DNA of 64,000 bases from NCBI GenBank assembly GCA_030824965.1, contig JAPJQV010000006.1, positions 82,237 to 146,236 on the forward strand, written 5' to 3'. This document shows positions 18,493 through 27,853 of this stretch, piece by piece. The notes under the pieces are model-generated. The model saw nothing but the letters and a program-made list of their open reading frames with translations. It had not been told where the DNA came from and searched no databases. The DNA is from Micavibrio sp. (GTDB lineage: Bacteria; Pseudomonadota; Alphaproteobacteria; Micavibrionales; Micavibrionaceae). Every line of letters begins with the position of its first letter. The stretch's first letter is position 1. The position numbers and the translations under genes were made by a program.

Positions 18493-19521
18493 ATGCCCGA
18501 TCAAAGATTTTTTTCTCAACCCATAGCCGTGTCATTGGCTCAGTTGGCTGCCAAATGTGATATGGCGCTTGCCAATCCATCTGACGGGGATTTTATAGTC
18601 AACGATCTTGCACCGCTCGATTCAGCGGGGCCAATGCAATTATCCTTTCTCGACAATAAAAAATACCGCGATCAATTTCAGAAAACAAAAGCCGGCGCCT
18701 GTATCATCCATCCTGATTTTAAAGACATCGCGCCCGAAGGCGTTCGCCTTCTTTTAAGCAAAGCGCCTTATAAATCCTATGCTTTGGCATCAGGCCTGAT
18801 TAATTCAGACCTTAAGCCGGACGCCGCTATATCCTCTTTCGCTCGAGTGCATGAAACCGCGAAGATCGGCACTAATGTTACTATTGAAGATTTTGCAATC
18901 ATTTCCGAAGGGGTCGAAATAGGCGATAATTGCTGGATTGCGGCTTATGCCTTTATAGGGCCTGGCGTAAAAATCGGGAAAAACTGCCGTATAATGCAAC
19001 ATACGACGATCACGCACTCTCTGATTGGCGACAATGTTAAAGTCTATACGGGAGCGCGTATTGGTCAGGAAGGCTTCGGTTTTGCCATTGACCGCGCCGG
19101 CTTTGTGAAGGTTCCGCAACTGGGCCGCGTTATAGTCGAAGGCTATTCGGAAATCGGCGCTAATACGACGATTGATCGTGGCGCCCTCGGTGACACGGTC
19201 ATTGGCCTTGGTTCATGGCTGGATAACCTGATTCAAATTGCTCATAACGTAAAGATTGGAAAAGGCTGTATCATGGCTGCAGGTGTCGGTATTTCCGGCA
19301 GCTGCGAAATCGGAGATTACGTTATGCTCGGAGGACATGTCGGGGTCGTTGGGCATCTAAAAATTGGCACCTTAGCCAAAGTTGCTGCCAAATCCGGTGT
19401 GACCCGTGATATTCCGCCAAATGAGGAATGGATGGGATATCCGGCTATGCCGCTAAAGCAATTCTTACGCCACACCGCATATTTGAACCGCAAAACAAGC
19501 AAAAATAAAAAAGAGGCTTAA
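18493..19521 (+). CDS. lpxD: UDP-3-O-(3-hydroxyacyl)glucosamine N-acyltransferase
   Basis: A 342-residue left-handed beta-helix acyltransferase, third step of lipid A synthesis. The N-terminal uridine-binding domain (about 1-105) precedes hexapeptide repeats (about 110-310). The catalytic histidine is His251 in IQIAHNVKIG. Length is normal. It follows ompH after one base and precedes fabZ by three, so the lpxD-fabZ-lpxA block is a tight operon. Confidence 0.96.
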   Translation: MPDQRFFSQPIAVSLAQLAAKCDMALANPSDGDFIVNDLAPLDSAGPMQLSFLDNKKYRDQFQKTKAGACIIHPDFKDIAPEGVRLLLSKAPYKSYALASGLINSDLKPDAAISSFARVHETAKIGTNVTIEDFAIISEGVEIGDNCWIAAYAFIGPGVKIGKNCRIMQHTTITHSLIGDNVKVYTGARIGQEGFGFAIDRAGFVKVPQLGRVIVEGYSEIGANTTIDRGALGDTVIGLGSWLDNLIQIAHNVKIGKGCIMAAGVGISGSCEIGDYVMLGGHVGVVGHLKIGTLAKVAAKSGVTRDIPPNEEWMGYPAMPLKQFLRHTAYLNRKTSKNKKEA

Positions 19522-19524
19522 TAC

Positions 19525-19992
19525 ATGACACAGATACTTCCTATCGATGTGCGCAAAATCATGGAAATGATTCCGCATCGCTACCCGATGCTATTGATCG
19601 ACCGCGTCGTTGAATTCGAACCGAATATGAAAGCCGTCGGTTTGAAAAATGTCACCATCAACGAAGACTTTTTCAACGGACATTTTCCAGGCGCGCCTGT
19701 TATGCCTGGTGTGCTTATTATTGAAGCCATGGCCCAGACATCGGCCGTATTGGTTGTCGCTTCGAATCCGAAAGACGGCGAAGGTAAACTCGTCTATTTC
19801 ATGACCATTGAAAACGCAAAGTTCCGTAAGCCGGTTGTGCCGGGCGATCAGCTTTTATTGACGGTTACGACCATCAAATCACGCGGTGCCGTCTGGAAAT
19901 TTAAAGGCGAAGCAAAAGTTGACGGTCAATTGGTTGCAGAAGCCGAATTCGGTGCCATGATTGTCGACCCCGATAAGAACGTAACAAGCTGA
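19525..19992 (+). CDS. fabZ: 3-hydroxyacyl-ACP dehydratase FabZ
   Basis: A 155-residue hot-dog-fold dehydratase of type II fatty acid synthesis. The catalytic pair is His53 in GHFPGAPVMPG and Glu67 in LIIEAMAQ. Its position inside the lpx operon is conserved and lets the cell balance 3-hydroxyacyl-ACP use between lipid A and phospholipid. Three bases separate it from lpxD, and 47 from lpxA. Confidence 0.97.
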   Translation: MTQILPIDVRKIMEMIPHRYPMLLIDRVVEFEPNMKAVGLKNVTINEDFFNGHFPGAPVMPGVLIIEAMAQTSAVLVVASNPKDGEGKLVYFMTIENAKFRKPVVPGDQLLLTVTTIKSRGAVWKFKGEAKVDGQLVAEAEFGAMIVDPDKNVTS

Positions 19993-20039
19993 AAACCTTT
20001 GTGAGTTGCTGCAACAAGAAGGTAATTTAAGTTAGCAAT

Positions 20040-20837
20040 ATGAGTACAGAAATTCATCCTTCCGCTATTATTGACCCTAAGGCCAAGATAGGCGCTAACG
20101 TAAAAATTGGCCCTTATTCTGTTGTTGGACCGAATGTCCAATTGCATGACAATGTTGAATTAAAATCTCATGTCGTTGTCGATGGCTATACAAGCGTAGG
20201 TGAGAATACGGTTATATATCCTTTCGCATCAATCGGTCTTGCGCCGCAGGATTTAAAATTTCACGGCGAAAAATCTGAGCTGATCATAGGTAAAAATAAT
20301 ACGATCCGTGAGCATGCCACGATGAATCCCGGGACGGAAAGCGGCGCGATGAAAACGGTCGTCGGCGATAACTGCCTTTTTATGATGAGCACCCATATTG
20401 CTCATGATTGCGTTATCGGCAATCACGTTATCATGGCAAATAATGCCACTCTTGGTGGCCATGTTATCGTAGGCAATAATGTTCTGATTGGCGGACTTGC
20501 TGCTGTACACCAATTCGTACGCATTGGCTCTTATGCCGTGATTGGCGGCATGAGCGGCGTTGAAAGTGATGTCATTCCTTATGGGCGCGTCAAAGGGGAG
20601 CGCGCATTTCTGGCAGGCCTAAATTTGATAGGGCTGGAGAGAAATGGGTTTGATAAGGAGCAGATAAGAAACCTTCAGCGCGCGTTCAATCAGCTTTTCG
20701 GCGACGAAGGAACCATGGATCAACGAATTGAGATGGTATCCTCCGATTTCAATGACGAAGCTGTTAAGCAAATAATCGAATTTGCGCGCGGTAAAACAAG
20801 ATTTCCTCTTTGCACGCCATCCAAGAAAGTAGCCTGA
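20040..20837 (+). CDS. lpxA: Acyl-ACP-UDP-N-acetylglucosamine O-acyltransferase
   Basis: A 265-residue trimeric beta-helix enzyme that starts lipid A synthesis by acylating UDP-GlcNAc. Hexapeptide repeats run to about residue 190, with the catalytic His122 in STHIAHDCVIG, and a helical C-terminal domain follows. The AAGAAGG upstream is 14 bases from the ATG, slightly far for a ribosome site. One base separates the stop from lpxI. Confidence 0.97.
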   Translation: MSTEIHPSAIIDPKAKIGANVKIGPYSVVGPNVQLHDNVELKSHVVVDGYTSVGENTVIYPFASIGLAPQDLKFHGEKSELIIGKNNTIREHATMNPGTESGAMKTVVGDNCLFMMSTHIAHDCVIGNHVIMANNATLGGHVIVGNNVLIGGLAAVHQFVRIGSYAVIGGMSGVESDVIPYGRVKGERAFLAGLNLIGLERNGFDKEQIRNLQRAFNQLFGDEGTMDQRIEMVSSDFNDEAVKQIIEFARGKTRFPLCTPSKKVA

Positions 20838-20838
20838 C

Positions 20839-21651
20839 ATGCGGCCCGGCTTGATCGCTGGCGCAGGAAAACTGCCTTATCTTTTAATTCAAAAATGGGA
20901 AGATCAGGGATTATCGCCTGTTATCATTGCTATTGACGGTTTCGCGGATCCTGACCTTATCGAAGGAAAAACAGGAACTACTATCGCGCTTGGCTCTGCC
21001 GGAAAAATGATTTCCTATCTCAAAAAAAATAGCGTAACCGACCTTGTTGTCACTGGCCGGGTATCTCGCCCTGATCTCATGCGCTTAAAGCCCGATGCAC
21101 GCGGCATGGTGGTGATTGCAAAGATCATGATGAAAAAGAAAATAGGCGATGATGCTTTGCTTCGGATCGTGAAAGCTGAAATCGAAAAAGATGGGTTTAA
21201 ACTCAGAGCAGTTCAGGAATTTGTGCCAGAAATTTTGACTCCTGAAGGTCTTCTGACAAAAACTCCAATACCACTTGAAGCTATCGAATCTGTTGAGGTG
21301 GGGTTTCAGGCGGCTCGCGATCATGGGGCAAAAGATCTTGGGCAATCAGTTATAGTCCAGAATGGATCTATTATTGGTTTAGAAACAGAGAGGGGAACGA
21401 ACGCCCTTATTCGCGAAGCTGGCAAAAACAAACAATCTGGCCTAGGACCTATTCTGGTTAAAACCTGCAAGCCTCAGCAGGAAAAAGCGCTTGACCTGCC
21501 AACAGTGGGCATATCAACGGCAAGAGAAGTTCAAGCCGCCGGATTTTCCGGCATAGTTTTACAAGCGCATGACACTATTCTGCTGGACCGCGAAGAAGTG
21601 ATAGAATTTTGCGACGCGCATGGATTGTTTTTGTACGGGAAAGCGGCATGA
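20839..21651 (+). CDS. lpxI: UDP-2,3-diacylglucosamine pyrophosphatase LpxI
   Basis: A 270-residue member of the DUF1009/LpxI family, which replaces LpxH in alphaproteobacteria and hydrolyses UDP-2,3-diacylglucosamine to lipid X. The N-terminus GLIAGAGKLPYLL and the C-terminal segment GISTAREVQAAGFSGIVLQA match the family, including the acidic and basic residues of its C-terminal catalytic domain. It lies between lpxA and lpxB, as in Caulobacter, and its last codons overlap lpxB by ATGA. Confidence 0.94.
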   Translation: MRPGLIAGAGKLPYLLIQKWEDQGLSPVIIAIDGFADPDLIEGKTGTTIALGSAGKMISYLKKNSVTDLVVTGRVSRPDLMRLKPDARGMVVIAKIMMKKKIGDDALLRIVKAEIEKDGFKLRAVQEFVPEILTPEGLLTKTPIPLEAIESVEVGFQAARDHGAKDLGQSVIVQNGSIIGLETERGTNALIREAGKNKQSGLGPILVKTCKPQQEKALDLPTVGISTAREVQAAGFSGIVLQAHDTILLDREEVIEFCDAHGLFLYGKAA

Positions 21652-22787
21652 AAATATTTATTATCGCAGGCGAAGCATCTGGCGATCAATTAGGCGCGGC
21701 CGTATTGAAAAGCCTTCAGAAACTAACCCAGCTCGATATTCGCGGCATTGGCGGCGATGCAATCAAGGCGGCGGGCCTTCGCGATAGTCTCTTTCCGATG
21801 GAAGATTTATCCTTGATGGGTGTCGCTGAAATCCTGCCTGAGATTCCGCACATGCTCAGACGCATTCGCCAAACCGTCGACGCGATCAAAGTTTATAATC
21901 CCGATATTGTCTTGAGTGTGGATTGTCCCGAATTCTCTTTGCGTGTGCAGGAAAAACTCGCCGCCACGGCTTGCCGCGCCAAACGCATTCACATGGTGGC
22001 CCCAAGCGTTTGGGCATGGCGCGAAGGCCGCGCCAGGAAAATGGCTAGATTCCTTGACGGGATTATATGCCTGTTCCCGTTTGAGCCGCCGTATTTCGAA
22101 CGTGAAGGGATGAAAGCCTGCTTTATCGGCCATACGATGATGGGGTCCGGAATTTTGGATGCAAATGGCGCAGGCTTTCGTTTCCGCCACATGATCGGCA
22201 ATGACAGAAAAGTCGTAGGCCTTTTATTTGGCAGCCGCAAAGCCGAAATTGAAAGATGCTCCGATCTTATACTGGATGCGGCTTGCGAACTGCGAAAAGA
22301 AAATCCGGACATATATTTTATCGCCCCAACGATACCGCGATGGAAAAATCTTATCGAAGAAAAACTCAAAGAACGTTTTTTAAATGGTATGGTCCTGACG
22401 GATGAGAAATGGGACAGTTTTGCGGCTTGCGATGCTGCGATTGTCGTGTCTGGAACCGTAGCGCTTGAAATTGCCGTCGTCGGCGTGCCTCATGTCATCA
22501 CGTATAAAATGAACCCTGTGACATGGAAGATCTTTCGCCGCTTCATTAAAACGCCTTATGGGCATTTGGCGAATATCTTGCTGAAACGCGAAGCTGTGCC
22601 AGAATTTATGCAGGAAAGAGCGACTATAGAGAAAATCGTGCCTGCAATATCTAAATTACTTTTAGACACCGAAGAACGCCGTTTGCAATGCCACGACCTA
22701 AAAAATGTTCGGACATTTCTAACGGCAGACAATAAAAATCCGGCAGATGCCGCCGCCGGATTTTTAGTAGATTCAATTAAATCTTAG
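21648..22787 (+). CDS. lpxB: Lipid-A-disaccharide synthase
   Basis: A 379-residue GT19 glycosyltransferase that joins lipid X to UDP-diacylglucosamine. The start is ATG 21648, overlapping lpxI by four bases and giving MKIFIIAGEASGDQLGA, the standard N-terminus; an upstream GTG/ATG-like extension from 21609 would lie wholly inside lpxI. MVAPSVWAWREGRA, GSRKAEIE and SGTVALEIAV are signature segments. The 3' end carries a perfect terminator hairpin inside codons, and the stop region overlaps the convergent gltA by four bases. Confidence 0.96.
   Translation: MKIFIIAGEASGDQLGAAVLKSLQKLTQLDIRGIGGDAIKAAGLRDSLFPMEDLSLMGVAEILPEIPHMLRRIRQTVDAIKVYNPDIVLSVDCPEFSLRVQEKLAATACRAKRIHMVAPSVWAWREGRARKMARFLDGIICLFPFEPPYFEREGMKACFIGHTMMGSGILDANGAGFRFRHMIGNDRKVVGLLFGSRKAEIERCSDLILDAACELRKENPDIYFIAPTIPRWKNLIEEKLKERFLNGMVLTDEKWDSFAACDAAIVVSGTVALEIAVVGVPHVITYKMNPVTWKIFRRFIKTPYGHLANILLKREAVPEFMQERATIEKIVPAISKLLLDTEERRLQCHDLKNVRTFLTADNKNPADAAAGFLVDSIKS
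22734..22765. terminator. Bidirectional intrinsic terminator inside the lpxB 3' end
   Basis: AAAAATCCGGC (22734-22744) and GCCGGATTTTT (22755-22765) form a perfect 11-bp stem with a 10-base loop. The flanking A and T runs make it a terminator read from either side. It lies within the last codons of lpxB, 22 bases before its end, and just past the gltA stop on the minus strand, so one element serves both convergent units. Confidence 0.85.
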
Positions 22788-24091
22788 CGTTTTTCAACCG
22801 GAACGAATTCACGCTGTTTCGCGCCATTATAGAGCTGGCGAGGGCGACCGATGCGGTTGGACGGCTCTTCCATCATTTCTTTCCACTGGGATACCCAGCC
22901 GACCGTACGGGCAACGGCGAATAGAACCGTAAACATGCTGACCGGGAAGCCCATCGCTTTTAAGATAATGCCGGAATAGAAATCGACGTTAGGATATAGC
23001 TTACGGTCGATGAAATATTGATCGGAAAGGGCGATGCGTTCGAGTTCCATCGCGATATCCAACAGAGGATCCTTAACGCCCAGCTCAGCCAAGACCTTAT
23101 CGCAAGATTCTTTCATGACCGTTGCACGCGGGTCGAAGTTTTTATAAACGCGGTGGCCAAAGCCCATGAGTTTATATTTCTTGGATTTAACGCCTTCGAT
23201 AAATTCAGGAATTCTTTCCACACTGCCGATCTCGGCAAGCATTTCCAGAACGGCCTGGTTCGCGCCGCCATGGGCAGGTCCCCACAGGGATGCAATGCCG
23301 GCGGCGATACAGGCAAATGGATTGGCTTGCGATGAACCCGCCAAACGAACCGTTGAAGTAGATGCGTTTTGTTCGTGGTCGGCGTGCAGGATAAAGATTT
23401 TATCCATCGCGTCCGCCAGAATAGGATTTACCTTATATGGCTCCGCCGGAACGGCAAAGCACATGTGCAGGAAGTTTTCGGCAAAACCGAGATCGTTGCG
23501 CGGATAGACGAAGGGCTGACCTATCGAATATTTAAACGCCATTGCTGCAAGTGTCGGCAATTTCGCGATCAAACGGTGCGCGGAAATTTCGCGTTGATCC
23601 GGATCGTTGATATCAAGAGAGTCATGGTAGAAAGCCGCAAGAGCCCCAACCACGCCGCACATAATCGCCATTGGGTGGGCGTCACGTCGGAATCCACGGA
23701 AGAAAAATTGCAATTGTTCATGCACCATCGTGTGATAGGTGATGTCTTTTTTGAATTTTTCGAATTGCTGTTTATTCGGCAGATCACCGTAGAGAAGAGC
23801 ATGCGCAACATCGAGGAATGTGGAGTATTCAGCCAAATCTTTAATGTCATAGCCGCGGTGAAGAAGAATACCTTTGTCACCATCGATAAATGTAATTCTT
23901 GATTTACAGCTGGCCGTTGAAGTGAAGGCGGGATCGAGAGTGAAATGATCTGTCTCTTCATAAAGGGGACGAATGTCAATTACGCTTGGCCCCATTGTGC
24001 CATCCAAAACCGGCAATTTCCAGTTTTCGCCTGTTTGGTCGTTTGTAAGCGTAAATGTTTTTCCCGTCGGGGTATCTTGTGAAGCAGACAT
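22784..24091 (-). CDS. gltA: Citrate synthase
   Basis: A 435-residue type II (hexameric, Gram-negative type) citrate synthase, entry enzyme of the TCA cycle. FGHRVYKNFDPRA contains a catalytic histidine; HADHEQNASTSTVR holds the other conserved His segment, and the aspartate lies near the late GRPRQLYNG-containing region. The N-terminal beta-rich domain (about 1-60, with LPVLDGTMGPSVIDIR) is typical of the allosteric type. AAAGGATC upstream is the ribosome site. It runs opposite lpxB and overlaps its last four bases; gltX lies upstream on the same strand. Confidence 0.97.
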   Translation of the reverse strand: MSASQDTPTGKTFTLTNDQTGENWKLPVLDGTMGPSVIDIRPLYEETDHFTLDPAFTSTASCKSRITFIDGDKGILLHRGYDIKDLAEYSTFLDVAHALLYGDLPNKQQFEKFKKDITYHTMVHEQLQFFFRGFRRDAHPMAIMCGVVGALAAFYHDSLDINDPDQREISAHRLIAKLPTLAAMAFKYSIGQPFVYPRNDLGFAENFLHMCFAVPAEPYKVNPILADAMDKIFILHADHEQNASTSTVRLAGSSQANPFACIAAGIASLWGPAHGGANQAVLEMLAEIGSVERIPEFIEGVKSKKYKLMGFGHRVYKNFDPRATVMKESCDKVLAELGVKDPLLDIAMELERIALSDQYFIDRKLYPNVDFYSGIILKAMGFPVSMFTVLFAVARTVGWVSQWKEMMEEPSNRIGRPRQLYNGAKQREFVPVEKR

Positions 24092-24165
24092 TTGATGATG
24101 ATCCTTTTGAAATAAAAGCGAGGCCCTAAAGATAGGCCAAAGGAGTTAATTTTCTGCTAAACAAT

Positions 24166-25554
24166 TTAGGCCTTTGCCAGCGCTGCTTCAAGGCGTTGTA
24201 TGGTTTCTTCTTTGCCCAAAGCTTCTGCTATGTGTGGAATAGAAGGCGAAACGCCGCGACCTGTTAAAGCAGCTCTAAACGGCATCATTACTTTACCAAG
24301 CTTGCCGCCAAAATCGGATTGAGACAATTCCTTTGCCATAGTTTCTATATTACCTGCTTCAAAAGTAATGCTCGAAATTTTTTCCAGAATTTTTCGAATG
24401 GCGGATAAACCCTCTTCTGTAAATTGACCTTCAGCTTTTTCATCGTAAGAGGAAACTGAGCCGACCATAATCTCGGCTTCGTCGGCGATTTGAACGATTG
24501 TTTTATGACGGGATTTAAGCTCATCCATCATTTTAAGTATTCGGGATTTTTCTATTTCGTTTGGCGCGATTTTCAAAAACGGCACCGCAAGATCATAAAG
24601 ACGGTCATTATCCGCCAGTTTCAAATAATGCGCATTGAGAAAATTCAGCTTGTTGTAATCCCATCGGGCAGGGGATTTAACTATACCGTCCAAGCCAAAC
24701 CATTGAATTGCCTGTTCTCGAGAGATGATTTCGTCATCACCATGCCCCCAGCCGAGTTTTAAAATATAATTGAGCATTGCCTCCGGCAAATAGCCCATGT
24801 CACGATATTCCTCTACACTCGCCGCGCCTTTTCGCTTTGACATCTTCGCGCCAGATTCATCAAGGATAAGCGGTATATGGGCATAGACAGGCAAAGCCCA
24901 ACCAAGCGCTTCATAAATTATATTCTGGCGGAATGTATTATTTAAATGATCGTCACCGCGAATAACGTGCGTGACACCCATATCATGATCGTCGATAACA
25001 ACGGCGAGCATATAAGTCGGCACGCCATCAGAGCGCAGGATGATAAAATCATCGAGATGATCTGCCGATACTATGACTTCACCTTGTACCTCATCGTGAA
25101 CGATAGCATCACCCTCCAGCGGCGCTTTAATGCGGATGACAGGTTTTATATCCGAGGGCGGCGTTTCCTTGCTATCCCTCCAGCGACGATCATAAAACTG
25201 ATTGCTTCCGGCTTTCATCGCCTTTTCGCGCATTTCTTCCAGTTCTTCCTGCGTGCAATAACAGTAATAGGCTTTGCCGGCTTTGACGAGTTGCTCTGCC
25301 ACTTCCTGATGACGCTCGCGCTGCGCATATTGCGAAATAATTTCACCATCCCAATCCAGACCAAGCCATTGCATGCCGCGGATAAGGGCTTCGACCGCTT
25401 CTTCCGAATGTCGTTCACGGTCGGTATCTTCGATCCGGAATTTCATTTTACCTCCCGTATGCTTGGCATACAGCCAGTTAAACAAGGCGGTGCGGGCAGT
25501 TCCAATATGCATGAAACCGGTCGGTGAAGGCGGGAAACGGGTAATGACTGTCAT
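24166..25554 (-). CDS. gltX: Glutamate-tRNA ligase
   Basis: A 462-residue class I synthetase. HIGH-like HIGT (16-19) follows PPSPTGFM, and KMSKRKG is the second signature. A cysteine-rich patch YYCYCTQEE matches the zinc-binding position, though one ligand cannot be verified by eye. Alphaproteobacteria often encode two GltX paralogues, one charging tRNA-Gln for the amidotransferase route; I cannot say which this is. It is transcribed away from comEC, 127 bases apart, and followed by gltA. Confidence 0.95.
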   Translation of the reverse strand: MTVITRFPPSPTGFMHIGTARTALFNWLYAKHTGGKMKFRIEDTDRERHSEEAVEALIRGMQWLGLDWDGEIISQYAQRERHQEVAEQLVKAGKAYYCYCTQEELEEMREKAMKAGSNQFYDRRWRDSKETPPSDIKPVIRIKAPLEGDAIVHDEVQGEVIVSADHLDDFIILRSDGVPTYMLAVVIDDHDMGVTHVIRGDDHLNNTFRQNIIYEALGWALPVYAHIPLILDESGAKMSKRKGAASVEEYRDMGYLPEAMLNYILKLGWGHGDDEIISREQAIQWFGLDGIVKSPARWDYNKLNFLNAHYLKLADNDRLYDLAVPFLKIAPNEIEKSRILKMMDELKSRHKTIVQIADEAEIMVGSVSSYDEKAEGQFTEEGLSAIRKILEKISSITFEAGNIETMAKELSQSDFGGKLGKVMMPFRAALTGRGVSPSIPHIAEALGKEETIQRLEAALAKA

Positions 25555-25602
25555 AGATCTTTTTTACATTAATTATTTCATATACGAAAGCCCTACCCGC
25601 GC

Positions 25603-25622
25603 ATGCCTGTAAAAACAGGCAT
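25603..25622. repeat. 8-bp perfect palindrome with AAAA loop
   Basis: ATGCCTGT-AAAA-ACAGGCAT in the gap between the divergent gltX and comEC genes. It sits beside a degenerate palindromic repeat at 25626-25652 and could be part of the same dispersed element. Confidence 0.55.
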
Positions 25623-25627
25623 CAACT

Positions 25628-25650
25628 GGATCCCTGCTTGCGCATGGATG
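25628..25650 (-). repeat. Degenerate copy of a dispersed palindromic repeat
   Basis: Read on the minus strand, this segment (CATCCATGCGCAAGCAGGG plus ATCC) resembles the repeat at 39985-40010 (CATCCCCGCGAAAGCGGGG plus ATATCC). The family is short, GC-rich and palindromic, like REP-type elements of many proteobacteria. Confidence 0.45.
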
Positions 25651-25681
25651 CTAAATAGAGAATAAATGCGTTAGGTGGGAA

Positions 25682-27853
25682 ATGCTGAACAAACTCGATA
25701 ACTGGCTAAGTGAACAGAAAGATAACCTTATCCTGTGGATTCCGGTTTTCTTGGGGCTGGGATCTGCGGTTTATTTTTCCCTTTATAACGAGCCTTGGCC
25801 GGTATTCACCGGAGCGGTTTGGCTTATTGCCTTATTGTTTTCGATAGTCGTTTTTGTCAATCGCACAAATATAAGATTTCTCTATTTTTTTATTTCATTG
25901 GGAGTCTTTTTATCCGTCACCGGATTTTCTATTTCCCAGCTTAAAACAACCATCGTCCATACGCCGATGCTTTCTAAAGAAACAAAACCGATCATCGCGG
26001 AAGGCAGGGTGGCGCATACCGAAATTCTCGATGGCCGCAAAGGTACGTTGGTTATTCTCGATGATGTCAAATTGGAAAATTTTGAACCGAAAGCCACGCC
26101 GAAGGCAATCCGTTTAACCTCTAAACTCCGTGTCCGATTTAATCTTGGCGACCGTGTGCAAATGCTCGTAAAGCTGACGCCGCCATCAATGCCCGTCATG
26201 CCGGATGCCTATGATTTCCGGCGGCACTATTATTTCGAAGGCATTGGCGCAATGGGATTCATCTTGAAAAAGCCGATTGTTGTTACGATTGATCAAGAAA
26301 ACGATGTGCCTCTCTTTCTGGAACGCCTACGCAAATCGATGGGTGATCATATAAAATTTTTATTGGCTTCACGAATTTCAGGAATTGTGACCGCTTTGGT
26401 GACAGGTGAACGCGCCGCCATTCAAGAAGAAGATTGGGCCGCGCTGAGAATTTCCGGTCTGGCGCATATTATTTCCATTTCAGGCCTGCATGTTGTTTTG
26501 ATCGCAACACCGATTTTCTTTTTCGTGCGTCTGTTTTTAGCGGCTATCCCGCATTTGGCGTTGCGTTATCCGATCAAGAAAATCGCTGCGGTCGTCGCTT
26601 TGATAGGATGCAGCCTTTACGTTGCGCTCGTTGTGCCGACCGTGCCGACTTACCGGGCGTTATTGATGACGGGGATTGGATTAATCGCCATTATGATCGA
26701 CCGCTCGCCATTCTCGCTGCGGCTGGTTTCCTTCGCGGCTATTATCGTTTTGCTGTTCGCACCGGAAAGCATCTGGTCGGCCAGTTTTCAGCTTTCTTTT
26801 GCTGCCGTCATCTCCTTGATACTGGCGGCTGAATGGACGCGCGGCTACTGGGCGAAATGGCGTAACAACGCCAGTCATATCCGCAAATTCCTGATTTATC
26901 TCGGCGGCAGTATTTTTACGACATTGGCGGTTTCTTTCATCACCGCACCGCTGGCGGCCTACCACTTCCAGCAAATCCCTGTTTACAGTGTAATCGCCAA
27001 TGCTCTGATCATTCCGCTCTCGGCAATCATCATTATGCCGATGACGATTGCCGTATTTTTACTGTGGCCTTTCGGTGCGCAGGATATTGCGCTGAAGATC
27101 ATGGGGCATGGCATTGAATGGATGCTGGCTATTGCACATGGCGTATCAGGTCTGCCGGAGGCTTCATGGAATATAGCCGCCTGGCCTGTTTCTGCCATGG
27201 CCTGTTTTGTCTTTGCCGGGTTGTCTTTATATCTTTTAACTGGCCGTGCCAGATGGGTCTCCGGCCTTGGCGTTATAGCCGGATCGATTTTGATTTTTAT
27301 CTATCAACCTCCATCAATCCTGCTTTCGCAAAGCGGTGGTTTAATGTTGATAAGGGACGGAGACAAAGCCTATTTGTCTTCATCATCGAAAGATAGATTT
27401 TATGCCGAGAACTGGGTAAAGCGTTTGGGAATGGAAGAAGGTTCCGCGCTTTATTTTCCGCGAGAGGGACAGGCTTTGTTATCCGATGGCTCGATCACTT
27501 GCGGCGAGGGGCAATGCCGGATTATTCACTCTGGTAAGAAAATAACTGTTGGCAATGATTATTACGCTCTCAAAACCGATTGCGACTGGGCGGATATGAT
27601 TGTCACGTCAACAGCCTTCAGAGATCGAGACTGCAAAGCGCGTATCTACAATAAGTTTAGAGCAATGGACTTGGGCGCGGTTGCAATTAATGCTGATGGA
27701 TCAATTAAAGCGGTTGCCTACAACCTTGGCAAAAGGCTTTGGAATCCTATCAATGATAAGTCCGTATCAAACTGGCCAGCTCACCCTGAATCTGCACGCG
27801 GTCAGGCGTCAGAACGCGGGGTTTATAGGCATCATTTTCCGGCTCCAGAATGA
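25682..27853 (+). CDS. comEC: ComEC/Rec2 family DNA uptake channel protein
   Basis: A 723-residue membrane protein. An N-terminal DUF4131-type region with OB-like fold (about 15-200) precedes the competence domain with several helices (about 225-520), including the family motif ISISGLHVVLI. The C-terminal part (about 535-723) is soluble but shows no HxHxDH motif, so the metallo-beta-lactamase nuclease domain of Bacillus ComEC is absent or degenerate, as in other alphaproteobacteria. It transports single-stranded DNA across the inner membrane. Its last 104 bases overlap the convergent lexA gene. Confidence 0.9.
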   Translation: MLNKLDNWLSEQKDNLILWIPVFLGLGSAVYFSLYNEPWPVFTGAVWLIALLFSIVVFVNRTNIRFLYFFISLGVFLSVTGFSISQLKTTIVHTPMLSKETKPIIAEGRVAHTEILDGRKGTLVILDDVKLENFEPKATPKAIRLTSKLRVRFNLGDRVQMLVKLTPPSMPVMPDAYDFRRHYYFEGIGAMGFILKKPIVVTIDQENDVPLFLERLRKSMGDHIKFLLASRISGIVTALVTGERAAIQEEDWAALRISGLAHIISISGLHVVLIATPIFFFVRLFLAAIPHLALRYPIKKIAAVVALIGCSLYVALVVPTVPTYRALLMTGIGLIAIMIDRSPFSLRLVSFAAIIVLLFAPESIWSASFQLSFAAVISLILAAEWTRGYWAKWRNNASHIRKFLIYLGGSIFTTLAVSFITAPLAAYHFQQIPVYSVIANALIIPLSAIIIMPMTIAVFLLWPFGAQDIALKIMGHGIEWMLAIAHGVSGLPEASWNIAAWPVSAMACFVFAGLSLYLLTGRARWVSGLGVIAGSILIFIYQPPSILLSQSGGLMLIRDGDKAYLSSSSKDRFYAENWVKRLGMEEGSALYFPREGQALLSDGSITCGEGQCRIIHSGKKITVGNDYYALKTDCDWADMIVTSTAFRDRDCKARIYNKFRAMDLGAVAINADGSIKAVAYNLGKRLWNPINDKSVSNWPAHPESARGQASERGVYRHHFPAPE

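Noticed and set aside
21609..21647. Upstream start for lpxB
   Set aside because: Lies wholly in lpxI; the ATGA overlap at 21648 gives the family N-terminus.
23369..23902. 177-codon open frame antisense to gltA
   Set aside because: Lies fully within gltA on the other strand and encodes nothing recognisable.
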